64,000 nt of DNA from Bolinopsis microptera. Lineage: Eukaryota > Ctenophora > Tentaculata > Lobata > Bolinopsidae. The notes under the pieces are model-generated. The model worked only from the letters and a program-made list of their open reading frames with translations, was not told the origin of the DNA and did not search any database. The stretch covers positions 8,262,675 through 8,326,674 of the forward strand of contig NC_087078.1 of assembly GCF_026151205.1 (NCBI RefSeq), read 5' to 3'. Below are positions 1-13,600 of the stretch, piece by piece. Each line of letters begins with the position of its first letter. The stretch's first letter is position 1. A program made the position numbers and the translations under genes.

Positions 1-2298
1 AATCACAAATCTCCAGTACTTATTAAAAATAAACTTTTTGGTATGAGGATGTAATAAGATTAAACTTAAAGATATGATGCCTATTTTAATCGAATCGTTG
101 AGCTGCATTGTCTCACGTTGCTGCACTGTTGTTGCTGCATTGTCTCACGCTGTATTGTCTCAGATCACGTTATACACCGTCAAAATTTGTAGAGTAGATG
201 GACATATTAATATTTGTTTACTGATGATCGTGACAATTATACAAACATCGTAAAAGTTAAAACCAACAATTTCAAATGCACGAATTGTAGATATAAGATA
301 TTGCAGCTTTGATTTAAAAATCCTTTAGTAATTTAATTTAAGCTGCAGGTCTTCATAACTTAAAGTTCATTAATTTAATGAAAAACGACTCGTACTCTTT
401 ATTACAAACAAGATCAAATGTTTACCAATTAACTATAATTATATAACTGTATAAAAACCTGCAATGCAATATGAATGAAACGTTATATTAGCGTAAAGGC
501 TAAATTAAATCATATATTAATACGGTAATCTCATAATCTGGCACGTTTAACAAAATTGGTCGTTTTGCACATGCTCTACCAGAGAGCCACCATTAAATTG
601 CAGCTGTTGTGAATTCGTATAATTTGCCAATTTCGTGCATCTTCAGAAATTTGTTCAATAAAATTCCTGCAACCAAATTCTTGTAATAAATGGTGCTTCT
701 CTCATGTTGAAAGCTTTCATATGCTTGATCGGCTTTTTTACCGACACCACAAAATAAAACAAAGATAACGCGATGCTATAATACTGCTACAATTACAAAG
801 ACTCGTACACCATATAGGTCTTTGTGTTTTCTTGATGACTGGCATTATTTGAGTATATTAATGGTACATACATTGTATTGTATTAAATCTTCATAGTTTG
901 TGATACTGATAGACACTAAAGAGCTAAGCTAGGCCACACAAAAGATGGTGTTCTGCCGAAAAATTCATGAAAATACACTGCAACATTTCGTAATTGAATA
1001 CTTTAATACCGTATTATTTGAGTACTAGTGTAACCCGTGCCTACGGCCGGGACTTCACTATCGCAGTTGAAGTGCAAAAATATAAACCCGCCTATTATAT
1101 TCGAACGAAATGATAAAGCACAAATTAAATAAAAGTAGAACTTGACTGTCAGCTGAACAATATAGAAACAGTCTCCTTCCTATTACTACGTTGTGTGATC
1201 ATGCAATAACCCCTAATTCTCTAATTGCTAATAGTATCAGTTAGGGCAATATGGATAATATTTTCTGAGAACTAATTTGCCACAAGCATTTCTGTGCCGA
1301 AATATGTTGTCCATAGTCCCAGGAACCACTCCAAAGAGTTTTAAAAGTAGATCCGATTGGAACAACTACTCAACTAGCCAGAGCATATTTTCTCCTAAGA
1401 ATAAACTTCAAACATTTGTTTCTGCCATAAGGAAAGCTTTCAGGAGAAAATGGCAGCGTGACTTCGCATTACAATCTATTTTAGCAGCTCTGCAAAAGAA
1501 ACATAAAAGCATGGTCAGTAAAGCCGGATGATGTAGTCGTTGTTGCGAATCCTTCATTTGAGAATCGCAGTTTTTGTCGCCACTGGCTATCATTATTTTT
1601 TGACACTATGGTCGATTTAGTATAAGCTTTAGTATCCCAACAGGCTATATTGAAAAGAAATATTAAAACTTTAACTAAAACAAGAACAACTTCTTTTTTA
1701 AAGCAATATAGAAAGCAGACGCTCGGTATTACTGCTAGTGCTACAAATCTGCAATGTACGAATCTGAGATAACACACAGATGGCCAGAAAACACACAGCT
1801 GCAGCTAGATACATCACCATTGCACATCTTTTCATATATTGTACATGATACCCAGTAGCCATATCATGTAATATAATGCACAATCTGTACATGTAAACTG
1901 TAAAGATCAACTGATAACAAGGTATTCGCAACTCTAACAAGAAGGCAGCTGCACGAGAACCACTACTGACTACATGCAAATGATCTGAACGTAACCAATG
2001 ACTCCTGTTGTACATGTGGAACCTTGACTTTAACCTTGTTAAACTAATATATAAGTATTGGTCAGCTTATTTCTGGGCGGATCAAGCTGAGGGCGGTATG
2101 AATTATGGTCGGGCCTAATTATAAGCAGATGTAAATTTCTTCAATATAATATGTCACACACGAGTTTTATTTTTGCAACCTTCAAAGAATTTCGACTCTT
2201 CGGATATAACTTTTGGTCGTCAATAAATTCCATGATTGTTGGTTTCATTTGAGCTAAATCAAACAGTAAGTATTAAACGAACTACAAACTAATGTAAA
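1..2298. other. Non-coding flank without a supportable gene
   Basis: AT-rich sequence with only short, uninformative open frames on both strands (longest about 105 codons) and no recognisable domain or exon chain. The one landmark is a 48-bp sequence at 1024-1071 that recurs inverted near the other end of the window. I see no RNA gene here. Confidence 0.6.
1024..1071 (+). repeat. 48-bp dispersed repeat, copy 1 (inverted mate at 63232-63279)
   Basis: Begins ACTAGTGTAACCCGTGCCTA and continues through a GGGACTTCACTATCGCAG core. The reverse complement of 63232-63279 matches at 46 of 48 positions by eye. This looks like the end of a dispersed MITE-type repeat rather than the two ends of one 62-kb element, because several intact genes lie between the copies. 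Confidence 0.6.
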
Positions 2299-2306
2299 GA
2301 ATAACC

Positions 2307-5300
2307 GGCAAGTTTCCATAAACGATATTTTATGATCGGCGCCGATAATCGCTTATTGAGCGCTTTCTCGGCGCTTTTTTTTTTAAAAACCGTTTATAAT
2401 CGATTTTTTTACGATTATAAACGGTTCAAAAAAAAATCGCTTATAATCGACTATAATTGATGTCATAATTCAAAAAAGCGCTTTTTTGAATTTAAAAGCG
2501 CTTATAAGCGCTTTTAAGCGCTTACTAGCGTCGCTGAGCGATTTGAAAGCGGTTTTCCAGTAGGATTGGCGCCAAAAACGGGTGGATAAGCGGTTGGCCG
2601 GATAAGCGATTCGTAGGCGCTTTTTTGAACCATTTATAAGCGATTATAAGCGCTTATAAGTGGGGTACAATTTAGCTGTTTGTAAAGCGCAAATAAAGCG
2701 CTTATAAGCGCTTTTAAAATTGAGTCAGGAAAACGCTATATTACATCTTATAACCGCTTATAATCGATTATAATCGCTTTTTTAGAAATCGCTTATAACG
2801 GCTAATTCATCGCTATTTTACCGCTTTTACCACTTTTCCTATCATCCATGGCCAGGTGAGCAGGAATTAAAAAGCGCTTATAAGCGCTTTTTCGATGCTG
2901 CCCCTAACCTGGTCGGAACGGGGTAGTGCCCGGAATTTAAAAGCGCTTATAAGCGCTTTTTCAATGCTGCCCCTTACCTGGTCGGAACGGGGGAGTGCCC
3001 GGAATTAAAAAGCGCTTATAAGCGATTTCTCAATACCCCTTTACCTGGTCGGAACTGGAAATCAGAGTGCCCGCTTATAAGTGCTTTTCTGTGCAACCTG
3101 GGTCTGGGGTGCACCGGCAGAGTCAGGATTTAAAAGCGCTTATAGGCACTTATGATCGCTTTTCTACCGCTTTTCCTATCACCCATGGCCTGGTTGACAG
3201 GAATTAGAAAGCGCTTATAAGCACTTTTTCAATGCTGCACCTAACCCGGTCGGAACGGGGGAGTGCCCGGAATTAAAAAGCGCTTATAAGCGATTTCTCA
3301 ATTACCCTTAACCTGGTCGGAACTGGAAATCAGAGTGCCCGCTTATAAGTGCTTTTCTGTGCAACCTGGGGTGCACCGGCAGAGTCAGGATTTAAAAGCG
3401 CTTATGATCGCTTTTCTACCGCTTTTCCTATCACCCATGGCCTGGTTGGCAAGAATTAGAAAGCGCTTATAAGCGCTTTTTCAATGCTGCCCCTAACCTG
3501 GTCGGAACGGGGGAGTGCCCGGAATTAAAAAGCGCTTATAAGCGATTTCTCAATTACCCTTAACCTGGTCGGAACTGGAAATCAGAGTGCCCGCTTATAA
3601 GTGCTTTTCTGTGCAATCTGGGGTGCACCGGCAGAGTCAGGATTTAAAAGCGCTTATGATCGCTTTTCTACCGCTTTTCCTATCACCCATGGCCTGGTTG
3701 GCAAGAATTAGAAAGCGCTTATAAGCGCTTTTTCAATGCTGCCCCTAACCTGGTCGGAACGGGGGAGTGCCCGGAATTAAAAAGCGCTTATAAGCGATTT
3801 CTCAATTACCCTTAACCTGGTCGGAACTGGAAATCAGAGTGCCCGCTTATTGCTTATAATTGCTGTTCTGTGCAACCTGGGGTCACCGGCAGAGTCAGGA
3901 TTTAAAAGCGCTTATAGGCGCTTATGATCGCTTATCTACCGCTTTTCCTATCGCCCATGGCCTGGTTGGCAGGAATTAGAAAGCGCTTATAAGCACTTTT
4001 TCAATGCTGCCCCTAGGCCCTAGCCTGGTCGGAACGGGGGAGTGCCCGGAATTAAAGAGCGCTTATAAGCGCTTTCTCAATGCCCCTTAACCTGGTTAAA
4101 GTCGCGTAATTTGACCAAATTCGTTGATTTTTGTCGTATTATTTCGGACACTTTCCTTGTAAGTCTATGAGTAAGCTCACCAATTTGTGTTGCAATCGGA
4201 GGTCGGGAAGGATACTCAATATCTATTTGTTTGAAGAAAATTGTGCTGGCCGAAATTAGCGCTAAAAAACCATACTACTATACAGTCGGCACGCGCGGCT
4301 TTCACCTAACCATGTGCTTTCGCGCCACTGCGGGCGCGCTTGTTTCACAAGTCAAGTTTTTACCGCCGTGAGGCGGGCGCGCGCTACTGCAAGCGCAAGG
4401 GCTCTGGATAGAGCAACGCGCGGCTCACTGTCGAAGTGTCGATGGCGCACTACATATCTGGATAAAGCAACGGCAGCACGAAGGCACATGGTTAGGTGCA
4501 AAATAATCGAACATGCAGAAACTGTTAGGTTTATTGCATTGTATATCATGTGTACGCTTATTTTTATATAAAAACCGGCTCTTGCTAATTCGCTCGCCCA
4601 AAAATTTCACGTGACCTTGGTTTTTATGGTTTTGCAGCCGTACAAAACAGTTTTACATAAACCCTAATCCCAACCCTAACCCTAACCATAACCATAACCC
4701 CGAAGCTATCCATAACCCGCGTACCACAACCCTAACCCTAACATGAGCCCTAAACAATCGAAATCATGTTTTACTACTGTACTAGCCTGTTACGTGACTA
4801 AAACGGTTTTTGCCTATGTAACTCTCCAGGGAAGTATTTTTACCCTACTTCATGGCGGGTGATATTTTACCCTACAATACACCGATTCAGATCAATATCA
4901 TACCCAAAGGCCTTTTCACAAGAATTTTCTTAAAATTTGGGCGAGCGATTTCAAGCGCTTTACAATTTCTGACAATTATTGTTGGAGAACTTTGCCGCGC
5001 CGTGCACTTAGCCTTCTTGCTTGGCTTCTAGATCGCCAGTCAAACAACTATGTTTAAATCCATGTTGATAAATGATAGATAAAGCGGTTAAAACCAGTAA
5101 TAAAAAGTGATTGTAATCGCTTAACCGCTTTTCAAATCCTGACTCCCGCCTGTGCATGACAGGTTTAGGGGCATCGAGAAAAGCGCTTATAAGCGCATTT
5201 AAATTTCGTGCACTCCAGGTGAACGGATGTTCAGATTTGTGCTTATAATTGTAAGTTTATAACTTACCAGGACGCACGCCGAGTTGGACTCAACGTAATA

Positions 5301-6817
5301 TTTGAAACAAATATTTTACGAGTATCGCCTGTTAAGCTTATAAGCGCTTTCTAATTCCTGGCACTCTCCCTTATAAGCGCTTTCTAATTTCGGGTACTCC
5401 CCCGTTCCGACCAGGTTAGGGGCAGCATTGAATAAGCGCTCGCGCTTATAAGCGCTTTCTAATTCCTGCCAACCAGCCCATGGGTGATGGGAAAAGCGGT
5501 AGATAAGCGATCATAAGCGCCTATAAGCGCTTTTAAATCCTGACTCTGCCGGTGCACCCCAGGTTGCTCAGAAAAGCACATACGAATGGGCACTCTCCAG
5601 TTCCGACGTACCAGGTTGAGGGGAATTGAGAAATCGCTTATAAGCGCTTTTTAATTCCGGGCACTCCCCCGTTCCGACCAGGTTAGGGGCAGCATTGAAA
5701 AAGTGCTTATAAGCGCTTTTTAATTCCGGGCACTACCCCGTTCCGACCAGGTTAGTGGCAGCATTGAAAAAGCGCTTATAAGCGCTTTCTAATTCCTGCC
5801 AACCAGGCCATGGGCGATAGGAAAGCGGTAGAAAAGCAATCATAAGCGCCTATAAGCGCTTTTAAATCCTGACTCTGCCGGTGCACCCCAGCTTGCATTG
5901 AAAAGCACTTATAAGCGGGCACCCTGATTTCCAGTTCTGACCAGGTTAAGGGGAATTGAGAAATTGCTTATAAGCGCTTATTAATTCCAGGCACTCTCCA
6001 GTTCCGACCAGGTTAAGGGGAATTGAGAAATCGCTTATAAGCGCTTTTTAATTCCGGGCACTCCCCCGTTCCGACCAGGTTAGGGGCAGCATTGAAAAAG
6101 CGCTTATAAGGGTTTTTAAATTCCGGGCCCTCCCCCGTTCCGACCAGGTTAGGGGCAGCATTGAAAAAGCGATTATAAGCGCTTTTAAATTCCGGGCACT
6201 ACCCCGTTCCGACCAGGTTAGGGGCAGCATCGAAAAAGCGCTTATAAGCGCTTTTTAATTCCTGCTCACCTGGCCATGGATGATAGGAAAAGTGGTAAAA
6301 GCGGTAAAATAGCGATGAATTAGCCGTTATAAGCGATTTCTAAAAAAGCGATTATAATCGATTATAAGCGGTTATAAGATGTAATATAGCGTTTTCCTGA
6401 CTCAATTTTAAAAGCGCTTATAAGCGCTTTATTTGCGCTTTACAAACAGCTAAATTGTACCCCACTTATAAGCGCTTATAATCGCTTATAAATGGTTCAA
6501 AAAAGCGCCTACGAATCGCTTATCCGGCCAACCGCTTATCCACCCGTTTTTGGCGCCAATCTTACTGGAAAACCGCTTTCAAATCGCTCAGCGACGCTAG
6601 TAAGCGCTTAAAAGCGCTTATAAGCGCTTTTAAATTTAAAAAAGCGCTTTTTTGAATTATGACATCAATTATAGTCGATTATAAGCGATTTTTTTTGAAC
6701 CGTTTATAATCGTAAAAAAATCGATTATAAACGGTTTTTTAAAAAAAAAGCGCCGAGAAAGCGCTCAATAAGCGATTATCGGCGCCGATCATAAAATATC
6801 GTTTATGGAAACTTGCC
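2307..6817. mobile_element. 4.5-kb foldback DNA transposon, non-autonomous, with 8-bp TSD
   Basis: The left end GGCAAGTTTCCATAAACGAT is the inverse of the right end ATCGTTTATGGAAACTTGCC, and the direct repeat GAATAACC flanks both (2299-2306 and 6818-6825). Long arms (about 2307-4105 and about 5130-6817) are inverted copies of each other. They are built from the self-palindromic 20-mer AAAGCGCTTATAAGCGCTTT and a higher-order unit of about 252 bp (a shared landmark recurs at 3181, 3433 and 3685). The central loop (about 4105-5130) has no transposase frame, so the element must be mobilised in trans. The superfamily is unclear: an 8-bp duplication is known for hAT, P, Merlin and some others, but the terminus is not a hAT-type CAGGG. 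Confidence 0.85.
4660..4755. repeat. Degenerate interstitial telomere-like (CCCTAA)n
   Basis: Several CCCTAA/CCCTAAC hexamers interspersed with CCATAA variants lie in the loop of the foldback element. They match the TTAGGG animal telomere repeat read on the other strand. The tract is short and degenerate, so it is not a chromosome end. Confidence 0.7.
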
Positions 6818-6825
6818 GAATAACC

Positions 6826-7578
6826 AACACAAGTATCCAGACCCTAACGACAAGTTTATTTCAACAAGTCGAGAATGTTTGAAATCTGATAAGAACCATG
6901 TACTTAATTTATATTCATATTTATATTTATATGTGTATAATACCCTATAATAATATTTTCATAATACCCGTATAATACGAGCAAATCAGTGTGGGCGGCA
7001 AAAATTACGAGCGACCCAAATAATCAGCAGTAAAGAGGGGGCATGTTACTCAAATGAGGACCGTTCGTAAAAATGCCGATAAGACACGGATAAATTTGTA
7101 TGGATAAATTGGGATGCCATTAGAAAGCCTCCAAATGTCAAGAAACACTACTTATTTTATCCTTAACTCTTGTTTAAACGGCCTCGGGTCATTAGCGTAA
7201 TAAATGATTTCATTACCATTGTTATTTGTATACTGCTGAGTGACTTTATATTGGTATAATTGTCGTAGTTGGTGCTTTTGAAGCAACCAATTCCTTGATG
7301 ATGACTGAAGCTATTCATATCAAAGCCAATCAAGCCCTTGCCGCTATACCTAAGTGACAATGCCACCCATGTTGAATAATCAATTGATCAATTGATCAAT
7401 TGATAACACCAATGAGGAAGGCGCTGATACGCAATGAAGAACATTGGCGCCTACGAGAAAAAGCTGAATTAGTCATTAAACCTTTGCTTATTTGATGGTT
7501 ATTATAATCCATATCATTCATTCTTATTATAATTATACAGTAAATGAATGTATTATACAGTAAATGAATGTATTAAGT
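6826..7578. other. Non-coding spacer
   Basis: No supportable gene. It contains three tandem TCAATTGATC-type units near 7378-7402 and a short duplicated TGTATTATACAGTAAATGAA segment near 7540-7570, just before the paired palindromes. Confidence 0.5.
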
Positions 7579-7639
7579 TAGTTATACATCAATCACAATT
7601 GTGATTGATGTATAACTAGTCGCGAAATTTCGCGACTAG
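7579..7639. repeat. Two overlapping perfect palindromes
   Basis: Positions 7579-7618 form a 40-bp perfect palindrome centred on CACAATTGTG. Positions 7616-7639 form a second, 24-bp one (CTAGTCGCGAAA / TTTCGCGACTAG). They share the three bases CTA. Both could extrude as cruciforms. No transposon ends or gene were recognised around them. Confidence 0.85.
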
Positions 7640-8847
7640 AGTCTTAAAAGAAAGTAGTCAAATATTTTGATATTTTGGGCGATTATTTGCCTAATGATTT
7701 TCGGATAACTGACATGTCAAATTATGCACGCATGTCAGCTGTCACCATGGCAACGTATGTCATTCTCGTCACTGCCGAGAAATTTCATATGTTCGTAATC
7801 ACATGCGCGGTAATGTTCCAAACATTTGCAGTGAGCATTAATTTGTTGCAAACTTGGTCAATTGGTTTCCAGTGAAGGTAAATGTTAATGTTGTAAATAA
7901 CTCACCGACAAAATTTGAACCAACACAAATAGAGGAATCACACTTGTCAGACGTTGCTCGGCCTTCTGCAGATCTCTTTGTAAAACTAAATCTAACAGCT
8001 GAATTTCTACGTCATTCACAATCTGCAGAAATAATCTATTCGAAGACGCGCTTGATTTATTGGATTTAAGTAATGTATATGGAAAGTGAGAGACACAATC
8101 AGATGAATTAATTTTTGCTAGTACGTAATGCAAAGATTTTCAACAAGACTAATCTCCGATTAGTCTTGTTGAAAATAATCATTTATATTATTTGCTGTGC
8201 GATTACTAATAGTCAGTTAAAGATATTTTATCTACCTTCGATCCCACCTAAAAGATTCACCGGTTACAAAAGATAGTTTGATCTTGGTCGGGTCAAAGAT
8301 ATCGGCAACATTTGCTTTTAATTTTTAAAGGTTTTAGTCACGTGACAAAAAGAATGGAATTGATTGGATGTTTCTCAAACCTGGTTTGAAATTTTATCTT
8401 TAGCAGATAAAACCAATCGATAATCACAAATCACAAAATTGTGTAACTTTAATTCCGTTCATATTGCTACGTTAACAGTTTCAGATTTGCAATGCAGGTA
8501 AACGTTTTAGTAATTTTATATGTACGTTAGCGTCCTCGGAAGATTGTCCTCAGAAGATTGTTGTTAGATTGTACCGCACACGGAAATGGCAAACTTGGCA
8601 GAGTGAACTACAAACTAAAGCCTAACTTTCCTTTGTTCAACACAATCAAGTCTGATTTAAAAGTTAGAGGTTTAGATTATTTAGAGGATCTGTTAATAAG
8701 CACAGAGATAAATGGATATTATTACTTAACGGACTAGATTGTTTGTTCTCTACAGACTAGAGTCTGAATAGGGAGTTTGTGTTGCGTTTAACTTTTGTAT
8801 CATATCAATCAAAGACGAGCCTAGTTATAATATCCTTTTGTAGGTTT
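7640..8847. other. Non-coding spacer with a hairpin at 8136-8176
   Basis: No exon chain recognised. Positions 8136-8153 and 8159-8176 are perfect 18-bp inverted arms around a 5-base loop. Short open frames around 7675-8133 overlap on both strands and carry no recognisable motif. Confidence 0.5.
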
Positions 8848-9006
8848 GGTCGTACTTTTAGTCATACTTTTAGACGTGCTTTTAGACGTGCTTTTAGTCG
8901 TGCTTTTAGTCGTGCTTTTAGACGTGCTTTTAGTCGTGGTTTTAGTCGTACTTTTAGTCGTACTTTTAGTCGTACTTTTAGTCGTACTTTTGGTCGTATG
9001 TTTTAG
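8848..9006 (+). repeat. 12-bp minisatellite, about 13 copies
   Basis: Tandem units of the form GTCGTACTTTTA with variants (GTCGTGCTTTTA, GACGTGCTTTTA). Because the period is divisible by 3, one frame stays open as a repetitive RTFS/RAFR string; I regard this as a by-product of the repeat, not a gene. Confidence 0.85.
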
Positions 9007-10622
9007 TCGTATTTAAATAATTTTTGGATTGCATCAATTTGGCAATCAGTTTTCCGATCAGGTATAATTCCCGAATCACAAGCTAGAAGATGTTTTGTGA
9101 CCGACAATAGTGTGACTCAGTACACGATGTATGATCACAACTACTTATAGTGATGTGACATGATCTTAAGTTGGTATGGATTTAACAAGCCCATGGTTTT
9201 ATAAATTAACAACTTACACCGTTATATATAATATTGACACCGTGAGCCCGGCATCTGTTACTTACCTTGTCCACACATGGTTGTCAGTTTAGCTTTAGTT
9301 CCCTGTTAACCAAGTATAAGCTAGCAGCTGGATGCAGTGATCACGATGCTGTGGAGGAGTTTAACTTTAGTATTTCCGTTGAACTATCGCAGAAAAATGA
9401 TATTTTGACAGTTCGTAAACGTCTTGTGAGCTGCACACTTAAATACTACGTAATGTTTACTCTTGTAGTTCTCCAGAAGATATTTTGTATCTGCAATTTT
9501 CGTGCCGCTAAGATTCTACATCGCTTCATGATCAAATCTGCAAAATATCAACATCGAGTAACACTTATGAACTGTGAAGTAGGTACCGTAAACAGTAAAC
9601 ACCATTTCAAGATTACATAACATTAAAAAAGTAGGTACTTTCAGCATCGTATCAATACACGTGACGATAGAAAAGTAGGTACCTTCAGCATCGTATCTAC
9701 ACACATATAACACTGGTAAAGTTGACACATTGGCACCAGTCCAGATGAAACAAATTTACACCGCCTGCCTGCTTTTAATACATAGCTAGATATAGCGCGG
9801 CTGTATTTCACTATTTTTTGAGTTGACATAGTCTGTTGTGAAAATAATTCGACATTTCCCACTTTTATTCGGCTTCATCCCTGGTGTTGCCGCCGATAAA
9901 CATGTTTTGTCGTTGTAGATATTATCGGTGTCCACATTTCTACATTTTGAAGTAGACAGCTTGTCATATTTTTACCATCCTTTACTAATAAGGCGGTCAC
10001 GTATTCTCTGATAAAGTATACAACCGTACAACAATTAAAAATACCAGGTAAGTTATTCCGTTATCGAATAAATGAAACCTACGTGTTATCTGTTGGCACG
10101 ATCGTCTGGCTTTTAATTGAATCATTCGTGCTGTTAGGATGTTTTCATTAAGCCTTTATGCGTTAATACCTCTCGCATACAAAATATGCTATTTTGAACA
10201 GTTCCTGTTTCGCAATTGTTCGATAAAGTCAGTTTGATTTTGCAAATTATTACAAATCTTGTTTCTTCTATAATCGGTTGTGGTTCTACCAGCAAGAATT
10301 TACATTTTGTAGAGCTATAACTAGGTGAATTACATTTTAGGATAGATTGATGTCGAGATTTTGGTTTTGAGTCAATACAATCAATCATTATTTTTGTTCT
10401 CTTAGCTTTTGCTTAAGTATGGCAATTTTTGAAACATCTTTTCTTGAAATTTTAACATGTCATCCTCAAAGATCAGATTGTGTTTGGGCGAAGTGAGAAG
10501 TATAGAAAAGAGTGTGAAAAAAGTGAAAAGTGAAGGGTGAAAAGTGGGAGATTGAAGATTGGAGAGTGACGAGTGAAAATTGAAGATTGAAGAGTGACAT
10601 CTGCAACTTTAGAAATCTCACA
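9007..10622. other. Non-coding region upstream of the EFHD gene
   Basis: No supportable coding exon. A roughly 44-bp direct duplication carrying GTAGGTACYTTCAGCATCGT occurs at about 9626 and 9670. The last 150 bases before the start codon at 10623 are purine-rich with repeated GAAGATTGAAGAGTGA-type words, possibly the 5' leader of the downstream gene. Confidence 0.45.
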
Positions 10623-13600
10623 ATGCCGCTATTTTCAAGAAAAAATAAAATGCTGGGTGGACAGAAGATAGTGCCGATGCCTCGACAGAGAAGCAATAGT
10701 CTGTTCCAGAAACTTCAGAGGAGACAGAAGATCGTGGAACAAAGGGAGGGAGCCGAAATAGAGCCCATTATGGAGGTAAGATTATTGAAATTATTATTAT
10801 TATGTGGTGTTGTCGACATTGTGTTTTTAATCATAACATCGATTAACAATTTTCAAAAATTGTGAACATTTTTCATTTCATTATTATGATTTAAACTACG
10901 GTTCAAGAGTTTACTCTTCAGAGTTTGATACATCAAGAAAGAATGTACTCCATTATGGAAAACAAAACTGAGAGGGGATGAAAACAGATAAGGCAAAAAT
11001 AACCTAACCGATCCGTTTAGCAGATAATTTATAATTACATTATGGCATTGGCATAATTATTGGAATTACTCCAGTTATGAACAGTATCAAGGATGCCAAT
11101 AAACCTGTGTTTGGGCCACAGGTTATTAAAATTAATAAGACCAGAGCCACACTGGCCGCACTGGCCGACATTTTATTAAGTAGTGAATAGTACAGACAGT
11201 GAGCCCTTGTATGCAGGCTCTCCATTAACTAGACACCGTTAGGTTTGCTACTCGAGTACTTGCCGACTAGGTTCTTTACACTTTACCACCTTGAGCTGTT
11301 CACACTAGATCATTTTTCAACGCGAATCAGAAATTGTCCAGTGTCCGACGAAGGGTCATCATCACCAGGGTCTGATTACAGATTCAGAGAAGATATCTGG
11401 ATCAGCCTTTATTTGTACCATGTGTTATTTGAAGTTTGTTGTTACCAATGTAATTGTATTCATGTTCGATTTGACCAGATATACTTTGTGAACTATATTC
11501 GTAATTGCTCAACTACAAATAAAATGTGCGGTTACAGCAACCTAACAAGCTATTTACACCTGCGACTGAGCTGTGGCCGGTTTCTTTTAATCTTCTTGGC
11601 ACTTATTAAGCCACGTCAAAGATGGCCAACAATAAACATGTTACATTGGATACATAATGTTGGATGCTGGTTTGACGGTTTTTTCTCTAGGTTACTCGGC
11701 TCGTTACTATGACGGGTTTTATTTATTTATTTATAAAGATAAATTATTTTGTCATAATTTTGTCTGATATTTTATCTTTTTACCAGCTTGTTGCTTTATA
11801 AGTGATTTTTGTTTAGAGGCGACTCAGCAGAGAGATAATCAGGACAATTACCAAGACACTCTTCCGTTTTGTAAATATATTCAGCACTGTGCAGTTGTAG
11901 CACTTTCACTTTTCACATTCACAAAGAGAGCGGGATTAAGTCTTAACTCTAAAATAGAGCTATAAAATTTAATCGATAAATGCTACGTTGACGGGTTGAC
12001 TATCACCCTGGCATTGTTACCAAGTTTGGTTCATTTCCACAGTAAAGGATTTTTCTGTTTTTCAAAAAGTGGAAGTAGCTCGAAAGTGCAAACTGCACAA
12101 TGGTATCATTGTAATTAATTGCATCATTCAACATTTAACACTATGCTAAAAGTAACATAGTGTATGCCACAATTAATTAACTGGCAGTGTAAGCATGAAG
12201 TTTCACAGCTGTATGTCACATACACATATAATTACCGTCAATAAAGCTGTAATTACAAGGACAACATTTTGTTTGTTAGCCACTTAATTGTTTGAAGTTA
12301 ACTTGAGGTTGTGGAGTTTCTGTTTTTTGCTGTAATTTTGTGTCCCCGCGTTTCTTTTGCGAAAGAGATAATTTGTACGCAAATTCCACAATGTACCATA
12401 CTGTTTTCGCATGTGCATTTTATTGTGTTCGCTTGAATTTCACTTTTCCATTTATACTTATAGTCGAGTTATAAGACACCGTTAAGCAACGTTAACATTT
12501 CCAAAGTTAACCAAAGACAGTTTTTGTTTTGAAAGCCGGATTGCTTGAGCAGCTTTGATTTAAAGTATTTCGTTTCAATAAAACCATAACAAATTCTTCA
12601 GCCTTTGCTCGAGGAGGAGGAATTAGAGTTGAATGGTTCCGATCTACAACTCAGCAAATCAGACAGTGAAATAGATTCTGCCAACGAAAATCAATCCCCA
12701 AATATCGAAAGATTGTCCCCTAGAGAAACTGATCTCACACATTTCTCCAATTAATTCAGACTCAGAAATATTCAACCAGAAAGGTGTGCATCAAACCATG
12801 ATGGAATTGGAACAAGATAACAGCAATTATTCACACGAAACAGCTGATAACCCAGATGATCATTACCTGATAGCGGTGGCAGGGTCAAGAGAGGGGCGAT
12901 CATCACGTGCTACAGATGCTGACGACTCTTCTCTTGGTGACATTGGGGAGGACCAGGAGGAGGAGGAGGAGGAGAGTGACGGGGACTATATCGAACTACC
13001 TGCTCTGACGAAACCCTCACCTCAAACTTTCGATCATCCGATAAGTAAGTATGATGGTCTAGCAGTAGCGAAAGACATGGCAAAGAACGACGTCATTCGT
13101 AAATCAGAGGAGAAGAATAAAGTTAGGGGCAGGTCAAACAGCTTGTTTAAGATTCTGGGCAGGAGACAAAAGTTAGTTGAGGAAGCAGAGCAGAAGAGAG
13201 ACCAAGAAAAACTTGAAGAGGGTTCCCAGGTATGGATTGTTGTATTCTGTGGAACTCGACATATTTAAACTAAAAGAAATTTTAGATGTTAGAACTAAAA
13301 TGGAAATATCTTGGATAAAGTATTATATCTTATGGAAATGATAGCATGGCATGATGATGAACAATATGATTTATTGTATTCTAACCATAAGCCTATTTGA
13401 GAGCATCAAGCATGACAGTTGAACTGATCAGGCATACCGTCCCTAGGAAGAGCCTCTCTCTCCGATCCCGAAAAAGGCTAAAAGCAATAAAAAGTCACTA
13501 CAAAACGAGAAACAAGCTAACAGACCTCGTAGAAATAGTTTATTTCAAAAGCTTGGGATCCGCAGAAAGCTCGAGGAGGATTTCACAGCAATGGAACAAT

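Noticed and set aside
2307-6817. CRISPR-like array because of the regular repeats
   Set aside because: The repeats are nested palindromes in mirrored arms with transposon ends and a target duplication, in a eukaryotic genome; there are no unique spacers of constant length.
8779-9006. 75-codon Arg/Phe/Ser-rich open frame
   Set aside because: Encoded entirely by a 12-bp minisatellite.
11245-11712. 155-codon open frame in the first EFHD intron
   Set aside because: No recognisable domain and it conflicts with the supported exon chain. It could be a retained fragment, but I cannot support a gene.
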